64,000 nt of DNA from Crambe crambe (GCA_963924555.1 OZ004594.1:186001-250000), one strand, 5' to 3'. Counted from the first letter of the stretch, positions 9,703 through 24,941 are shown. The notes: generated from the sequence alone by a model not told the origin. Program-made: numbers and translations.

Positions 9703-12700
9703 ATGGTGCTGAGGAAGTCTTGCCGCGTCTGGAGAAAGTACAGACCTCGTTCAGTTCTCCTAGAGAGCAGAGATGTCCCCGACCATGCTCTCCTCTTCGA
9801 ATCCGACGTCATTGCCGTCCTGTGTGAGTAGCTGGAGGATGGTAGTACAGTCAGCTCACACATCCCAGACATAACATGAAGCCTACTAGCTATGCAGTGC
9901 AGTACAGTACAGTAGCCTGGCAGTGTGGGTGAATAGTTAAAGGGTGTAGATTCCACTCTCTCACTCATTATTTACTCTTTCCACTGAACAAACAATTGTT
10001 CTCAGCTGTGCATGTTATGTTTTGCAGCACCAGTGGAAATGGAGGTCTTAAAAAAGGAAACTTACACAGATAGTGTTGCAGCTTATGGAAGTCTTGGCAT
10101 TTTGGATCTGGAACACAATCAAGTTGCAGTCCAATATTTGGTTCTGGTGACAGGCTGCCAGTCTGTGGGGAAGGTGAAAGACGTGGAAGTGTTTAAACTG
10201 ACCCAGGCAACCTTTGTACCACTGAGTTTGAAGGCTCGGATGGAATTGGTGCAGGACGTGGGGAAACTTCTGGCCTCTGGAAAGTTCTTCTTTGCCTATC
10301 CTTCATTTGGTGCAGACTTTGACCTCCTCTCTTGTGCTCAGAAGCAAGGAGTGGAGCAGCCTCACTTTTACTGGTAAGCAGTTGTTGTTGTTTTTTAATT
10401 GTGGGTAGACAATAATGGAGGTGTTGTCAAGCAAGATATTGTTTGGATAACTGCTCCTCAATACCAAAACTTTGTCAATTTCAGTATGTATAGCTTTAGC
10501 TTGCATATCTGACCATTTTCAACTTGCTTGCCACCCGGACAGGCTGAGCGTTATCATCAAATGACTTTTGTTTAGTGTCAGTACATTGCCCTGACAAGTT
10601 GAAGATTCAGGTGACCCATGGAATCCTGAGGAGTTAGTGGTGTGTGTGGCGTGTGGTCAGTGCATTGAATAGCGAGCATGGAGTCTACCTGTCTGAGTGA
10701 TCCCTCACAAGTTCTCCTCTGATCTAGATGATGTGTAGAGATATGGCAGTATCTCTATTTCACATGTTTACTCATCCATGCTGATATAACATTTTCAAGT
10801 TAAATCTTTTACCATATATATCTCTGAACCTAGCATTGGTGATGGTTATCTCATACTGTACATGCCCATTATTATATGTACATGACGTTGTTGTTCATCC
10901 TCTTTCTCCAGGAATAAAGGACTTATGGCTCACCTCCAGCGATTCGGGGTGGACTACTCCAAGTGGGTGTTTCGCACCATGTGTGGTCATGTGGAGATCC
11001 AGACGGTGTATGCTGCGGAAAAGCAGACAAAGTTGTGTCTCTTCTCACGGCTGAGCTGTGAAAGAGCTGGAACAAGGTACTATGCACTGTGCTTCTTAAG
11101 AAGAATGGACTATCTATCTCTCTCCTTCACTCTTCAGGTTCAATGTTCGTGGCATTAATGATGATGGTCACGTGGCCAACTTCGTAGAGACAGAACAAGC
11201 TATCTTTGTTGATGACAAGGTTGCCTCATTTGTACAAATACGAGGACTCGTCCCTCTCTTCTGGGACCAACCCGGGATTCAGACGGGAGGGGGGATGACC
11301 CGTATCAAGTTCTCCCGAGGGTACAGTTTTTCTCGTCCTGCCTTTGAACGGCACTTTGAGTGGTGCCTGCTTCACTATGGCCCTATCCTGTGTCTCAACC
11401 TGCTGGGCACACGAGACACTGAACTCTCACTCACCACTGCCTTTAAGGAACACCTCAGCAAGCTAAGCTCGGTGGGTGTGGTCACTGGGTGTGGTAGAAT
11501 TTTCGGAGTCATGTTATTGTTTATTTATTTGTTTGTTTATTTAGGCATACTGTGGAGAGATGATGTGTTTTGACTACCATCGGATCTGCCGTGGTGCAGG
11601 GAGCAACCTGGAGACCATCCTTACCAAGTCTCTGCTTCCTGAGGTGGTTGACTTCAAAAGTGCTCATGGATTCTACCTCTGCTCTAATGGCTCACCAGAG
11701 AAGCAGCAAACAGGCACCATCAGAACCAACTGCTTGGACTGTCTTGACCGGACTAATTCAGTCCAGGCATTTCTGGGCCGAATGGTGAGGAGTGTGGGTG
11801 TGGCATTTCCTCATCCTTCTTTCCCTGTCCCTCCCCCCTTTTTTCCTGTCCCTCCTCCTTCCCCCCATGGGAGAAAAATTTTTCTTGCTCTAACCTCTGA
11901 CCTCTCCAGATGGTTACTGAGCTGCTGGGTAGCCTGGGCCTTAGTGTTAAGCAGTCGGTCCTCACACGCTTCAAACAGCAACTCTCCTCAACTTGGTTCC
12001 GGAATGGAGACAGTTTGAGTCACCTCTATTCTGGGACAGGTGCTCTGAAGTTTGAAGGAAAAAGTAAAGTAAGTGGCTGTGTAGTGTAGTATCTTTATCA
12101 TATGATGTGCCTCTCCCCTCTTCCCCTCTTCCCCTCCCCTCTCCTCTCCTCCCCTCTTCCCCTCCCCTCTCCTCTCCTCCCCTCACCTCATCTCCCCTCC
12201 TGTCTCCTCTCCTCCCCTCCTGTCTCCTCTCCTCTCTCCCCAGCTGAAAGATGGTGCTCGTTCTGTTAAGAGGACCATACGTAACAACTTCCTTGACAGC
12301 ACTAAGCAGGAAGCCATAGACATGTTGTTGTTTAATAACACACTCTGTGGTGAGTTGGGCTTGAGGTCAAAGGCTGTGCTCGACAAGACTGACCTGCAAG
12401 GTGAGCTAGTTAGCATTCGAAGGTGTGTTTAGTTGACTTGCAAGGTTTATTAGTTCACCAGTAAGTGTGTTGGTTCACCTATATAGTGTTAGTTGACTTG
12501 CAAGGTGTGGTTGACCTGTAAGGTACTGGTTGACCTTTGGTTGACCTGCAAGATGTTAGTAAATACATCCGGAACATCAATGTCAAGTACATGTGTCACT
12601 ACTCGCTACATATGTTCCTATAGTGACTGATCCTTATTCCATGCAGCTCCAATTCCATTCAAGCGTATGTTGTGTGACAGATGGAGTGACTACACCATTC

Positions 12701-15700
12701 CTGAGAAACTGCGTGTTGCTATAGGGACATGGAACGTCAACGGTGGAACCAGAATACGAAGCATTGCTCTCAAGAACCAATCTCTTAGTGACTGGCTCTT
12801 GGATGGACCAACCATCACGGGAGCTGTCAAAAATCAAGTGAGCCCTATCCTTCTATATTTTACTCTTTTGGCCCCCCTCAATTTCACGTAAACCCATCAC
12901 TTGTCCCTGCTAACCCATCACTCATCTCCCTGCTAATCCCTGCTAACCCATCACTCATCTCCCTGCTAACCCATCACTCATCTCCCTGCTAACCCCTGCT
13001 CACCCATCACTCATCTCCCTGCTAACCCCTGCTCACCCATCACTCATCTCCCTGCTAACCCCTGCTAACCCATCACTCATCTCCCTGCTAACCCCTGCTA
13101 ACCCATCACTCATCTCCCTGCTAACCCCTGCTAACCCATCACTCATCTCCCTGCTAACCCCTGCTAACCCATCACTCATCTCCCTGCTAACCCATCACTC
13201 ATCTCTCTGTTTGGTCATTAATTTTCTACTCCTTTTCTCCTCACACGCACTTCAGCCTGAAGAGTTTGCCTCCCCCCCTGACATCTATGCCATTGGCTTT
13301 GAAGAGCTAGTGGGACTCACTGCATCCAATATCGTCTCCGCTTCATCTAGCAACAGAAAGGAGTGGGGGGCGGAGCTTCAGAAGGTCCTATCACGTGACC
13401 ATCCCTATGAGCTGGTCACGGCAGAACAGCTGGTAGGAGTGTGCCTCTACATCTTCACACTTCCAAAGTTCATCCCCTATATAAGGTAAATAGACCACAC
13501 CCCTTGCCCCACCCCTTACTTCCTTGTCTCTAGGGATGTGGCAGTGAGTACTGTCAAAACAGGTTTATCTGGTAAAGCAGGAAACAAGGGAGGTGTGGCC
13601 ATACGGTTCCTACTTCACTCCACATCACTCTGTTTCGTGTGTTCACACTTTGCTGCACATCAAACCAAGATCACCGAAAGGAACCAGGATTTTGCTGACA
13701 TCTGCAAAAAGGTCTCATTTCCACACGTAAGTCTTATCAAATGCTTAATATGCTCATTCATCAATGTTTAATTTCCAGGGGCACAGCTTGGACTCTCATG
13801 ACTATATCTTTTGGTGTGGTGACCTAAACTACCGTATAGACCTGCCGACCACCATTGCCAAGGACCACATCGCCAATGGCCGTTGGGACAAGCTCTACAA
13901 ACACGACCAACTCTTCAGGCAGAAGAAGCTACGAAAAGTACATGTAGTGTCTTTAGAAAGTAGAGAGAGATGATTGGTTGGTTGATGTTATTGTATAGGT
14001 CTATCAAGGCTATATTGAAGGGGAACTGAATTTTGCTCCGACCTACAAATACGACGAATTTTCGGATGATTATGACACAAGTGAAAAGTGTCGGACTCCT
14101 GCGTGGTGTGACCGCATCCTGTGGAAGAGGAGGAGCTGGGCCAGCGATCAGACAAGAAAATCCAGTCTCCAACATTCTCTGCAACACTATCTCACAGACG
14201 GTAAGGGAATGAAGTTGATAATAAGTCCCCTTATCTCTCTCTCTCTCCTTCCCTCCCCATTAGATAAAGAAGATTCATTGGGGAAAGATGCTGACAATGG
14301 TTTAGACTTTGGACCCCACCATAGCGATGCAGCCACAGTGTGTCGGCACGAGTTGGGGACAGGAGGTGAGGACCTGATAGCCCTGGGCCACTACTGGCAT
14401 CCAGGCAGGCTCATCTACTACAACAGAGCAGAGTTAAAACAGTCTGACCACAGGTTAGTCCATCACTAAAGTGTATTGTACCCACCCAGTTTAGCTGGTG
14501 AACCCTTTAGCTGTTTTGTTCTGTTGACTCTTTACCTGTCTACACTGCAGACCTGTGTTCGGTATCATAGAAGTGGATATATATCGAGTTGATGACTCCA
14601 AGAGGTCAGAGGTGAGAGATCAGGTGTCGCTCGAACTAGGTCCCCCCAACCCCACCATTGTGATCGAAGAGGATGGAGATGAAGGAAAACTTGCTGTGCA
14701 GGACATTTTGGAGCCCCTGAGACAGTATGGAACTATTGTACTTGTCAGGTATGTTCAGAGGGGGTTAGTTTTGGAGGTCTTGTCCATTGTAATGATGCTG
14801 TCCTACTTGTTGACGTGGCAGAGTGACTCAGGATTGTACCTTGGTGACCTTTAAGGACTCGCCTTCAGCAGTTGCTGCTACAGCTCTAAATGGAAAAGAG
14901 GTTAAGCCACACCCACTCCTCTCACACCCCATTTTAACAATTTCATTTATTGCATAGATTAAAGGGGCCACTCTCAGTGTCACGCTTCGTTCCCCATGGC
15001 CACCTGGATCAATAACTGAGAAATCGGAGAGGACTCCAAAGCAGAGAGATCCTCCGATGGTGACTGTTCTAACCAGTGAGAAGCTAATGGGTGTGGACCA
15101 CACCCCTGAAGAAGTGGAGGCAGGGCCGGAAGAGTCAGAAACACTTATGGAATTCACCTTCTCAGACTCTGAAAAGTCAGTGCAATGAAACATGGCTTAT
15201 GATATCTAGTCATGTGATGTGTCACATGACTTTTGGCTGTATGGGTCATGTCAGTCACATGATTTATGTCTCACAGTGCTAGAGAGGAGAGGAAACTGGA
15301 GGAAGGAAAGGAAGAATCAGGAGGTGAAGAAGGAGCAGATTCAGATGAGGAGTCACATGACTGTGAGAGGCAGGAAGAAGCGGTCTTAGAGGAAGAAGCG
15401 TCCCATTTTAGTTCCTCCTCTTCAGAAAATGATTTGAAGGTGAATGAAGAAGAGGTCCTTGCAAGGACACCTTCCCCAAGACCCTCCAGGATGCCACGAA
15501 CTTCTCCCCGACTGTCCAATGAGAGGAAAGTGAATAGAACCCCCTCCCCCAAACCTCGTCCTCCTATCAGACCCCCACGACCAACCATCCCTCCTGTCCC
15601 CTCAGCTCCCACAATATCATCTTTCGAAAGGAGCACAGAGTTAACAGGCTCCAGGTCATCACCTAATCTACAAGCCAAGAGTCCCCATCCTCCTCCACGT

Positions 15701-15898
15701 CCAATGCCACCATCTCGTCCAACCCTCCCCCCACAGCTCAAGATTCCTAGTCTCAACTCCTCCTCAGCAAGACCAGAAGTTGCAGTCGTCCTTAACCAGA
15801 ACCACCCATCTCCTGCTACAGCCACCACTGAACCTCTTAAACAACCATCAGGGAAACATCCTTCCAGACCAGCCCGCCCACCTCCCCCAAGAAAGTGA
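9703..15898 (+). CDS. SYNJ1: Synaptojanin (Sac1 plus inositol 5-phosphatase)
   Basis: Seventeen exons: 9703-9823, 10028-10373, 10912-11076, 11138-11471, 11545-11784, 11910-12068, 12244-12400, 12647-12837, 13256-13485, 13534-13726, 13779-13937, 13999-14200, 14264-14453, 14551-14748, 14822-14900, 14958-15175, 15277-15898; 1,267 residues. Synaptojanin dephosphorylates PI(4,5)P2 and related lipids and drives clathrin uncoating. The Sac1 domain (1 to about 480) keeps the CLDCLDRT loop, with C385 and R391. The 5-phosphatase (about 525-900) has [48 protein letters not shown] and SDHRPVFG, so both sites look active. An RRM-like DUF1866 region (about 910-1010) follows, then an acidic stretch and a Pro-rich tail with PxRPxxP-type SH3 ligands. 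The start was chosen because exon 1 aligns with the family's first residues. At the exon 16 end the donor GTCAGT keeps frame, whereas the next GT would hit a stop. Confidence 0.96.
12890..13205 (+). repeat. 33-bp minisatellite in a synaptojanin intron
   Basis: About nine imperfect copies of a unit containing AACCCATCACTCATCTCCCT followed by GCTAACCCCTGCT fill most of intron 12838-13255. There is no coding potential. The neighbouring intron 12069-12243 is instead an almost pure CT tract. Confidence 0.9.
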
Positions 15899-16338
15899 AG
15901 TATTCATTGTCATTGTCATCACTATAATGACTATATGCACTTACATTATTAATTTTAAAAAAATTATTTTTTTTTTTAAACTCATTATTCTATATTACAA
16001 TAAACGATTAAATTCCATGTTATAGTAAATAATAATATTATAGTTGCGACAGTCTCAGGCGGAAAGTGGTAGCTCAATTGAATGGGGAATTACTTAAACT
16101 TGCTTTGATGAAATTTCAAGACCAAGGCCACTAGTAGTTATGAACTGAAGTATGGAAAAGTAACTAAGCCATAGAATCGATGTCTAATATTTGATTTCTA
16201 CCTGGAACTGTCACAGTGAGCATGAATATACATAGTGGTGATGAGATGATCATTTGTGAGAAGAGGATGCAAATCTCCTTGCATCCTCAACTTTTGTTAC
16301 ATATTTCATCACATCCTCTTCTATAATTTTATATAAGT
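15899..16338. other. Gap between synaptojanin and the DDX47-like gene
   Basis: A/T-rich convergent 3' region. An AATAAA at 15999-16004 is a good poly(A) signal for synaptojanin. The stretch 16250-16320, read on the minus strand, encodes peptide resembling the C-terminal helix of DDX47 (see that entry). Otherwise nothing recognisable. Confidence 0.6.
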
Positions 16339-17467
<1,129 letters not shown>

Positions 17468-18422
17468 CTACAAACCAAACATTATAATTATATGACTAGG
17501 CAAATGCAAGCATTGTCAGGCAAGCGTGCAATCTCAGGTTGCTACAAAAAGAACCTGCAACATTATTAGAACATACAACATCTTTATATAGTACCAGGGG
17601 TGTATCCACCACTCTGGTTGGTCCGGTTTTCACCGGACCACTTTTATTATCCAATAAATATAATTTCATCCCATGCCTGCAGAGTTAGCTAAGTGATTAT
17701 ATGAACCTTCAAGAATCATGATCACATTAGCATCCTTCTGATTAGTAGTCATTTCAATATTTATATAGCAAGTAGAATAATAAATATTACATAGGCCAGC
17801 AATAGTGAGGGGACTGACTGATACCCTATTTATTAAGGGCAATTAAAGAGTCATGCAGCTTCATTAAGGGACGTAAATAGCCACACCCACCCTGTGGGTT
17901 CATTAAGCAGTCACACCCACTCTCTGGCTTCATTAAGGGCAATTAAACAGCACACCCACCTTGCAGAATAGCCATACTCACTCTATGGCTCTATTAAGGA
18001 CAGATAAACGACCACACCCATCCTACAACTTCGTAGGGAGCAATCAAACAGTCCTGTGGCTCCACTCCTCTTCTCCCCTCTCTCCCTCCCTCTTCCCTGT
18101 GTATGAATGGGAGGGATGGGAGGGAAAAAAGGATGGACAGTGTAACTTTGTGATTTTTATTATCAATGTTATTTTTGCATTTGAAATTGCATGCTGGTTT
18201 CTTCTAGATAAGCTTATGCTGTGCTCTTCTTCCTTCGGTGAAGTTTTTCCTATACAATTTTCGTTATCCTTGCTATCTAGGCTAGCTGCAGCCATGCATT
18301 CTCCGCTGGCCTAGGCTCACTGTATCCTGGTAGTAGCTATTCCGTATTTCTCTTTATTGACTGACCTTCGGATCGGTAAAGGGTCGCCGATACAGACGTA
18401 GCGATCCTTTCCAGGGTTCCAA
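17468..18422. other. Region where DDX47 5' exons would be expected; degenerate repeats
   Basis: No coding sequence was found on either strand. 17815-18065 is a degenerate tandem array whose units contain ATTAAG, CAATTAAA and CACACCCACYCT, with a period of roughly 40-50 bp. A short palindrome, GGTCCGGTTTTCACCGGACC, lies near 17619-17638. The last 100 bp before 18423 should hold the ANKZF1 promoter. Confidence 0.55.
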
Positions 18423-21157
18423 ATGATAAGGCCGGTTCAGAGCATTCTCCTCCTCTCGAAGGAGGCTGAGGAGCTGTTGACATCTCCTTCATTGCAGATT
18501 ACAGGAGCAGGGGGGAAGTTGACTCCACACCCGGAATCAGTGACAAATGAAGGAGAAGATCTTCCTTCCATGACGCATCAGCAGGTCAAAGAAACGGGTT
18601 GTCTCAGCTGTCATGTGAAGTTGAGTTCTCGAGACGAGCAGGTGCAACACTACCAGTTGGATTGGCATCGTTACAACCTAAAGAGAAAGCTAAAAGGACT
18701 CTCACATGTTGATCAGGAAGAGTTTGAAAAGATGGCAGGTTAGTCAGAGTTCTCTGGATGGAGCCAAGAGAGCTTCTATTGCCTAAATGACCCTTCACCA
18801 ACTCTTTAGGTGATCTTTCCAGCATATCTGGTTCAGGGAGTGATTCTGCCCTTTCTGACCACACCTCCAATGATAACAGTTGTTCATCTTCACGGACGTA
18901 TGACAGGCATCCTCAAGGGAGTGTCATGAAATCCCCCTACATCCATTTTACTGTGGGTGATACTGGACTCTCTCATTCCGTGTTCCGTTGCATAGTTGCT
19001 GATTCCCATTCCAGTGAGGCGGGGGAGTGTGACCTTAGGACTGCTCTACGGTGTTTGAAGAATCCTCAAGTGTGGATCATTCTCATCAGATCTGGTGGAC
19101 ACTTTGCTGGTGCTGTCTTTAAGGGGTATGTGTTATTAAAAACCTTCCTCCCACACATGCATGTGCCTGGACCCCAACATATGTACCCAGAATTTTCCAC
19201 ATGCATGTACTTCAACCCCTACATGCATATCACATGAATCTACCTGGACCCACATGCATGTCACTTGAATGTACCTGGACCCACATGCATGTCACTTGAA
19301 TGTACCTGGACCCACATGCATATCACATGAATGTATCTGGACCCACATGCATGTCACATGAATGTACCTGGACCCACATATATGTCACATGTTGGGAGAC
19401 ACTAACTCACTGGCTCAATGGCTAGAAGTATAAAATCATCTGATCTTTATCAGGGTCTCCATGGTTGCACACAAGACATTCCATCGCTACACAGTGAGAG
19501 CCAAAAGAGGGACTGCTCAGTCTATCAGAGATTCTCAGCAAGGGGGACACCACCCAAAGTATGTCTATGCTCCTTCCCCTTCTGCAAGGGAGAGAGTATC
19601 AATTCTATTGTTGAATGCTTATTTCGATTCCAATTCGATAGATCAGCTGGTGCTAGTCTGAGACGCTACAACGAGGCAGCTTTGGAGCAGGAGATTCGGG
19701 ATCTGATTGGTTCGTGGACTGAACATGTGAAGGAGGCAAGCTGCATCTTCATACGAACACCAAAATATAGTAGAGGGTCGCTGATAGGGGACAGAGGAAC
19801 CAAAGCACCATTCACTCGAGGGGACCCTCGTCTGAGGGTGTTGCCCTTTCCTACCAGACGACCCACGTTGAAAGAAGTCCAGGCAGTCCACAAAAAGCTG
19901 GCTACAATATATATTGGGCTGGTAAAAGGTGATCAAAACCACAGGGAAGAGGACCAACCTACTAAGCAAAGAGGGGAGGGGGAGGAAGAGGGACTGCACC
20001 AATCTGGAGGTGTGAGAGAAGATGAAGGAGGTGATGAGGGTGAGATGACCCTTGTGATTGACAGGAAAGAAGACACTGTGATAAGTGACAGTGAGAAAGA
20101 TACGAAAAAGAAGAAAAAAGGAAGAAAGAAGGACAAAGGACTGCAAGAAGACAAAGATCAACAACTATTAGGTGATCAGTGAGTACCACATTTATACTTC
20201 AAACAAATCACCCTTGCTATTTTCTTTTCAGGTGTTCCTCAGTTCATTCGTCAGTTGCTGGCTGAGTGTGCTGGTTCAGAGGTCACGTCTGCAGAGAACT
20301 GTCGGGCAATATTGATGGAGACAGGCCTCAGACCCATAGTCGAACAGACAGAACCTCAAGTGAAACTGGAATGTGACCTTAGTAAGAATTCTGTACCTGA
20401 ATGTAGGGAAATGGAACCAGATGGTCACCAGCAAGCAGAATTGGTATGTGATCATAAAGACCACCTGAACGTGACATGGAATGGGGACACAGTCCTTCAT
20501 ACAGCAGCTGCTAGCGGCTGCTCTAACCTCATTCCCATTCTAATGCTGTATGGGTGTGACCCTACTATTAAGAACCAATATGGCCACACTCCCTATCTTG
20601 TCTCCAAGACAAAGGATGTACGAGATTCTTTCAGGCGATTTATGGCACAGTACCCCACTGCCTATGACTTTGACTCCACCCACATCCCCAGCCCACTCAC
20701 AGAAGACATGGAGAGAGAGAGGAACAGAAAGGAGGCAGAGCGAAAGAAGGAGAGGAAAAAGGCCAAGAAACAGAGAGAGAAGGTATACTTAGGTTTAGTG
20801 TTAAAAATGGATGATGTGGAGGTTCTCTTCAGGTGAGGAAGGCAGAGAAGGAGCTGGAAAAGACTGAGGAGTCACAGAGACAGGCTGTGGCCTCCCTCAG
20901 TGAGAGAGAGAAGCGGGCCCTGGCTGCTGAGCGAAGGATGGCTGCCGCTCAAGCACTCATTCCTTCTTCCAGCACTTCAACGTAAGCACACCCTCAGGCA
21001 AATGAAGACGAATACAGTGTTTCCTCTATTTAGAGCTGGTGTCTGCAGTGGGTGTGGCAGATCCCTTTTGGGGCTGGTTCCCTTTGAGAAACTAGAGTTC
21101 AAGTACTGTTCCATGGATTGCCTAAAGCAGCACAGAAAACAGCTGGCAAGTAAATAA
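18423..21157 (+). CDS. ANKZF1: ANKZF1/Vms1, ribosome quality control tRNA nuclease/hydrolase
   Basis: Seven exons: 18423-18738, 18810-19125, 19454-19558, 19642-20171, 20232-20782, 20833-20981, 21034-21157; 696 residues. Vms1/ANKZF1 releases stalled nascent chains from tRNA on 60S ribosomes and also acts with p97/VCP and at mitochondria. Visible: a C2H2 finger near the N-terminus (GCLSC...[15 protein letters not shown]); the VLRF1 release-factor-like domain with KRGTAQ, whose glutamine (Q233) matches the catalytic Gln of the family, followed by [12 protein letters not shown]; ankyrin-like repeats ([22 protein letters not shown]); a charged helix (about 580-640) where the VCP-interacting motif sits in relatives; and a C-terminal cysteine-rich finger ([10 protein letters not shown]...[10 protein letters not shown]). 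The donor at 20172 (GTGATC) is used because the stronger GTGAGT 8 bp later breaks frame. Acidic/Lys insert at about 400-475. Confidence 0.95.
19226..19395 (+). repeat. 35-bp minisatellite in an ANKZF1 intron
   Basis: Five near-identical copies of a unit built from ATGAATGTACCTGGACCCAC followed by ATGCATGTCAC occupy intron 19126-19453. Non-coding. Confidence 0.85.
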
Positions 21158-21556
21158 CCCCTCCCCCTGTAATTGTCTCTATTAATTCACAATCTCATTA
21201 TTATTATTCATGAAAAATAAAATAATTCAGTAAAAGTGTTACAATAAAATACTGAGTGTAAAGTTTAAGTCCACCTCAAGGGCAGAGTATGAAAACAGAG
21301 AACGTTTATGTGCACCCAAACACAAACTAGAAAGAGAGACGGAATTACAATGTTTGTCATAATGGAGACAGAGCCAGTAATCCTGTAGCAGCAGTTAAGT
21401 GTGTGTACTAGTTAAGAAATAACAAAATATGATATCACAAAGACATTGACTGCACATGTAAGACGAAGTGTTTGGTGGGAGGAGACCTTCCAATCGATAA
21501 GTACTAAAATGAAAGTTCATTAAGAAGAAATGGGAAAAACAACCAGTTCAAGAGAG
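21158..21556. other. Convergent 3' region, ANKZF1 / G-alpha
   Basis: AATAAA at 21216-21221 fits the ANKZF1 3' end. The remainder is probably 3' UTR of the minus-strand G-alpha gene. Nothing else seen. Confidence 0.5.
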
Positions 21557-22389
21557 CTACAGCAAGTTGGCTGCTTCCAGGTTCTCCTTGATAATTGTGT
21601 CCAGTACCACCTTCATCACCACCTGTGTGTGTGTTGCATGTGAAGAAAGAAAAGCTAGTACAATTCTATACAGTGGAACCTCAACACTCCAAATAAAGCA
21701 CACCTCTCTGTAATCTTAAGGACACTTGTTGCTGTCCCACCATAGTACTTTGTGTATTGAATGACCTCTAAATAAAGGACACCTCTCTATCTATAAAGGA
21801 CACTTTCAGTGGTCCGTTATTCAGAGCTTCTGGTAAGTAGCATGTGTACTGTCTAGGAACACTTTGTCCTTTTGCAGATTGTGTTCAGATGAGCAATTTC
21901 CAGGACCAATTAAAATGTCCTCGAGGGTACAAATTGTTTGTTTCTGTAAGCATTGCCTTGTCAACAGTTCTAAATTCTGCCCTGCTCTACATACCTCAAT
22001 TATTTTAACATAGGGTTATGAATACAACACTGTGGATAGGGGGTTGATTAACTAACAGAATCAAGGGTTATTTCACTGATGTGTCTCACCTTTATGTTGG
22101 AAGTGTCAGTGGCCGTAGTGAAGTGAGGATAGATCATTTTTGTCTTGTTGAGATTTCTCTCCATGAACTCTGACTGGATGAAGCGAGCAGCGGCGTCCAC
22201 ATCTCTGTCAGGGCCTGCATCACACATACACACCCTTCATAAAACACCACCCTAACCACTACCAGGACCTCACAAGGGGACTGACTGACTGACCATTGTA
22301 CTGGGAGAAGTAAAGTCTGAGGTGACGATCAGAGTTGAGGATCTTGTGCCTGAATAAGTCCACTTTGTTCAAGAAGAGAATCTATAATC

Positions 22390-22454
<65 letters not shown>

Positions 22455-24855
22455 TTAGGAGTGGACTGTAGTAAACTACTAGTATACTATATACTAGTAG
22501 TATACTAGGAACACATGAAAGCAAGCTAACTGCCATAAAAGGAAGGGAAGTAAGTTGTATCGACTATGAGAAAAAAGTTGCTAAAATTAGTTTCTGAATT
22601 AGCACTATAAATAGATGAAACTCTACTACAAACGATGCATCTTACAACTTGACACCATGTCTTCACATGGACCACCCTGCCTTCACAAATGCATCCTAAC
22701 CCACGTAGGAGAAGATACCCTCCCTCTCTCCTAAGCCATGGCAGGAGAGGACACCCTCCCTCCCTCTTCCATTACTCACCATTGCGGTCTTGACGAAGAA
22801 CTTGTTGTTGCAGATAGCCTGAAACAAGTTTAGAGATTCCTCAAGTCGATTCTGAAAGAAAGAAGAAAAAAGATACATAGTGTGTGACATGCTACCCAGG
22901 GACTTTAGGGCTGCTGACTTACTGTCTTCCCATCCTCGAAGAGTGTCATATCATAGCCACTGAGAGCACAGACAAAGAGGACCGCCTTCACATCATCAAA
23001 ACAAGAAATCCACTTCCTTCTTTCAGAGCGCTGTCCACCTACGTCCACCACCCTGTGGCAATATATGAGGTCAAAGGTGGACAACAACAGAGAAAACCAT
23101 AGCAACACCTGCCATTAAAAGTGTGGATTTAGAACAAGTGTTAATGATGTACAGAGTGCCTTAAACAGTGCAGAATGAATACACACACCATTAACACTAT
23201 CATTCACCCAATGCATACACTACACAGGGAGACTCTTAGAGAGCCTGTGTAGTTGCATCCTGAGTGAAATCCCTGTACTCCCCTTGGGGACACTGGTTCA
23301 ATGGCTTATTTAGACAGCTTGCTCTGTCTGTTTAAGAAGAGAAATGGTCTGTTTAGAGAAAGTGGCAAAATAATATCCACCCACCAATTAACTGACCTGT
23401 AGGTGAGCTGTTTGACCTTGAAGGACGTCTCAATAATGCCTGTAGTTTGTACCCGTGACCTCAAGACGTCCTGCTCGTCAGGAACGTAAGAATCCCCCAG
23501 TATCCTGGCCATCTCCTCAAAGTAACTGCAAAAATAAGATATACCCACATTTGGTAAAGGATCATTGAGGGTGAGCATTAAATAGAACAGCCACCTCACA
23601 AAGCAGCCATGGATTAACTGAACATGGGAAGAAATAGTCTAAACTCACTAAGGGGCGGAGTCATTGAGCTGGTACTCCAGGGCACGCCTGTAGCACTCTT
23701 TGACACCATTGTCTTCCCATAGGAGAGTTAACGCTTCCTTGACATTGAGGGGAAGCTTAGAGCCTGTGGGAAGATTCTTGTACAGATCTAGCACCACTTC
23801 AGCACTCTCCTGCAAATAAAACAAGCACCCAAGAATCACGCAGGCACGACTGACACATACTGTCCAATACAAACACTACTCTGCTTAATTCAATTAGTCA
23901 GATCTCAGCTGTTACTTGAGAGGCCCATCAAGTCATTATTGCTAGTTCCACAGTTCAAAGTGCATTCCTAACTACAAGCTGGTTTGCGAAGGCAACTGAA
24001 TTTATTTACCTGGCTTGGTGGTGAGAAAAAGCTGATACCAAGGGTCTCCATGGCGTTAAGCACCACCCTCATGGAAGATATCAAGTTTCCAAAGATCACA
24101 GGCTGAAAATAAAAATAAACGACAAAGAAAATGAACTCAAAAAATGATTTAGTCATGGTGGCAAAAAATGCTTGTTTATCAAACAGAGAAAAGTGAGAAG
24201 GAATAACAGTAAAGAGAGAGAGAGAATGGTGTGTGTGTCCACTCCACTCCAGTAATCCTGTGCCATCATCACATTAAGGAGATACTGGTTCTCCCACTGA
24301 GGCTCTTACAAGTGAACTAGTTATGCCATGGGCTAAGATCCCTCGTACTTTGTCCTATATTTCTCTGAAACCTGATAGTGAGCTTGAACCATCATTTTTT
24401 TTGAACCCTGATGGACACTAGAACCCTGATTGTGCGCTTGAACCGAACCCTGATGGATTGCCATTTTCTGAACCCTAAGTAAGTGGCAGCACCTTGAAAG
24501 TTTCCAACTCCTGTGGAGAGTATCCATCACCATGGATGATCTTCATCTGCTTGACAACAGTACTCTTGCCAGACTCACCAGCACCTGTAATGACAATGAT
24601 ACACTTGCTAAAAAGCTAGAGCATCGGATGGAGTAACCTCCCCTCCCCTCCCCCATAGCAGTGGGGGAGTAGCTATTAGAAAACCAATCACCCTGAAAAA
24701 TAAACAAAAAAACAACACGATACAATGCACTCTTTTAGCCAGAGGCAATTAGCTAGAACACCTGGGACAATGTATGTGCGTGTGTGGGGGGTTAATCGTG
24801 GCTGTTTTTCTTTGCTGGGCAGTTTGAACACCTGTCCTTTGAACACCTGTCCTCC

Positions 24856-24941
<86 letters not shown>

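Noticed and set aside
12890..13205. CRISPR-like regular array
   Set aside because: Units are contiguous copies without unique spacers, inside a eukaryotic intron; a minisatellite explains it.
15271..15828. Minus-strand Gly/Ser-rich ORF
   Set aside because: It is the complement of the synaptojanin Pro-rich exon, with no splice or family support.
20172..20184. Stronger GTGAGT donor in ANKZF1 exon 4
   Set aside because: Using it shifts the next exon out of frame; the weaker GTGATC donor 8 bp earlier keeps the conserved protein.
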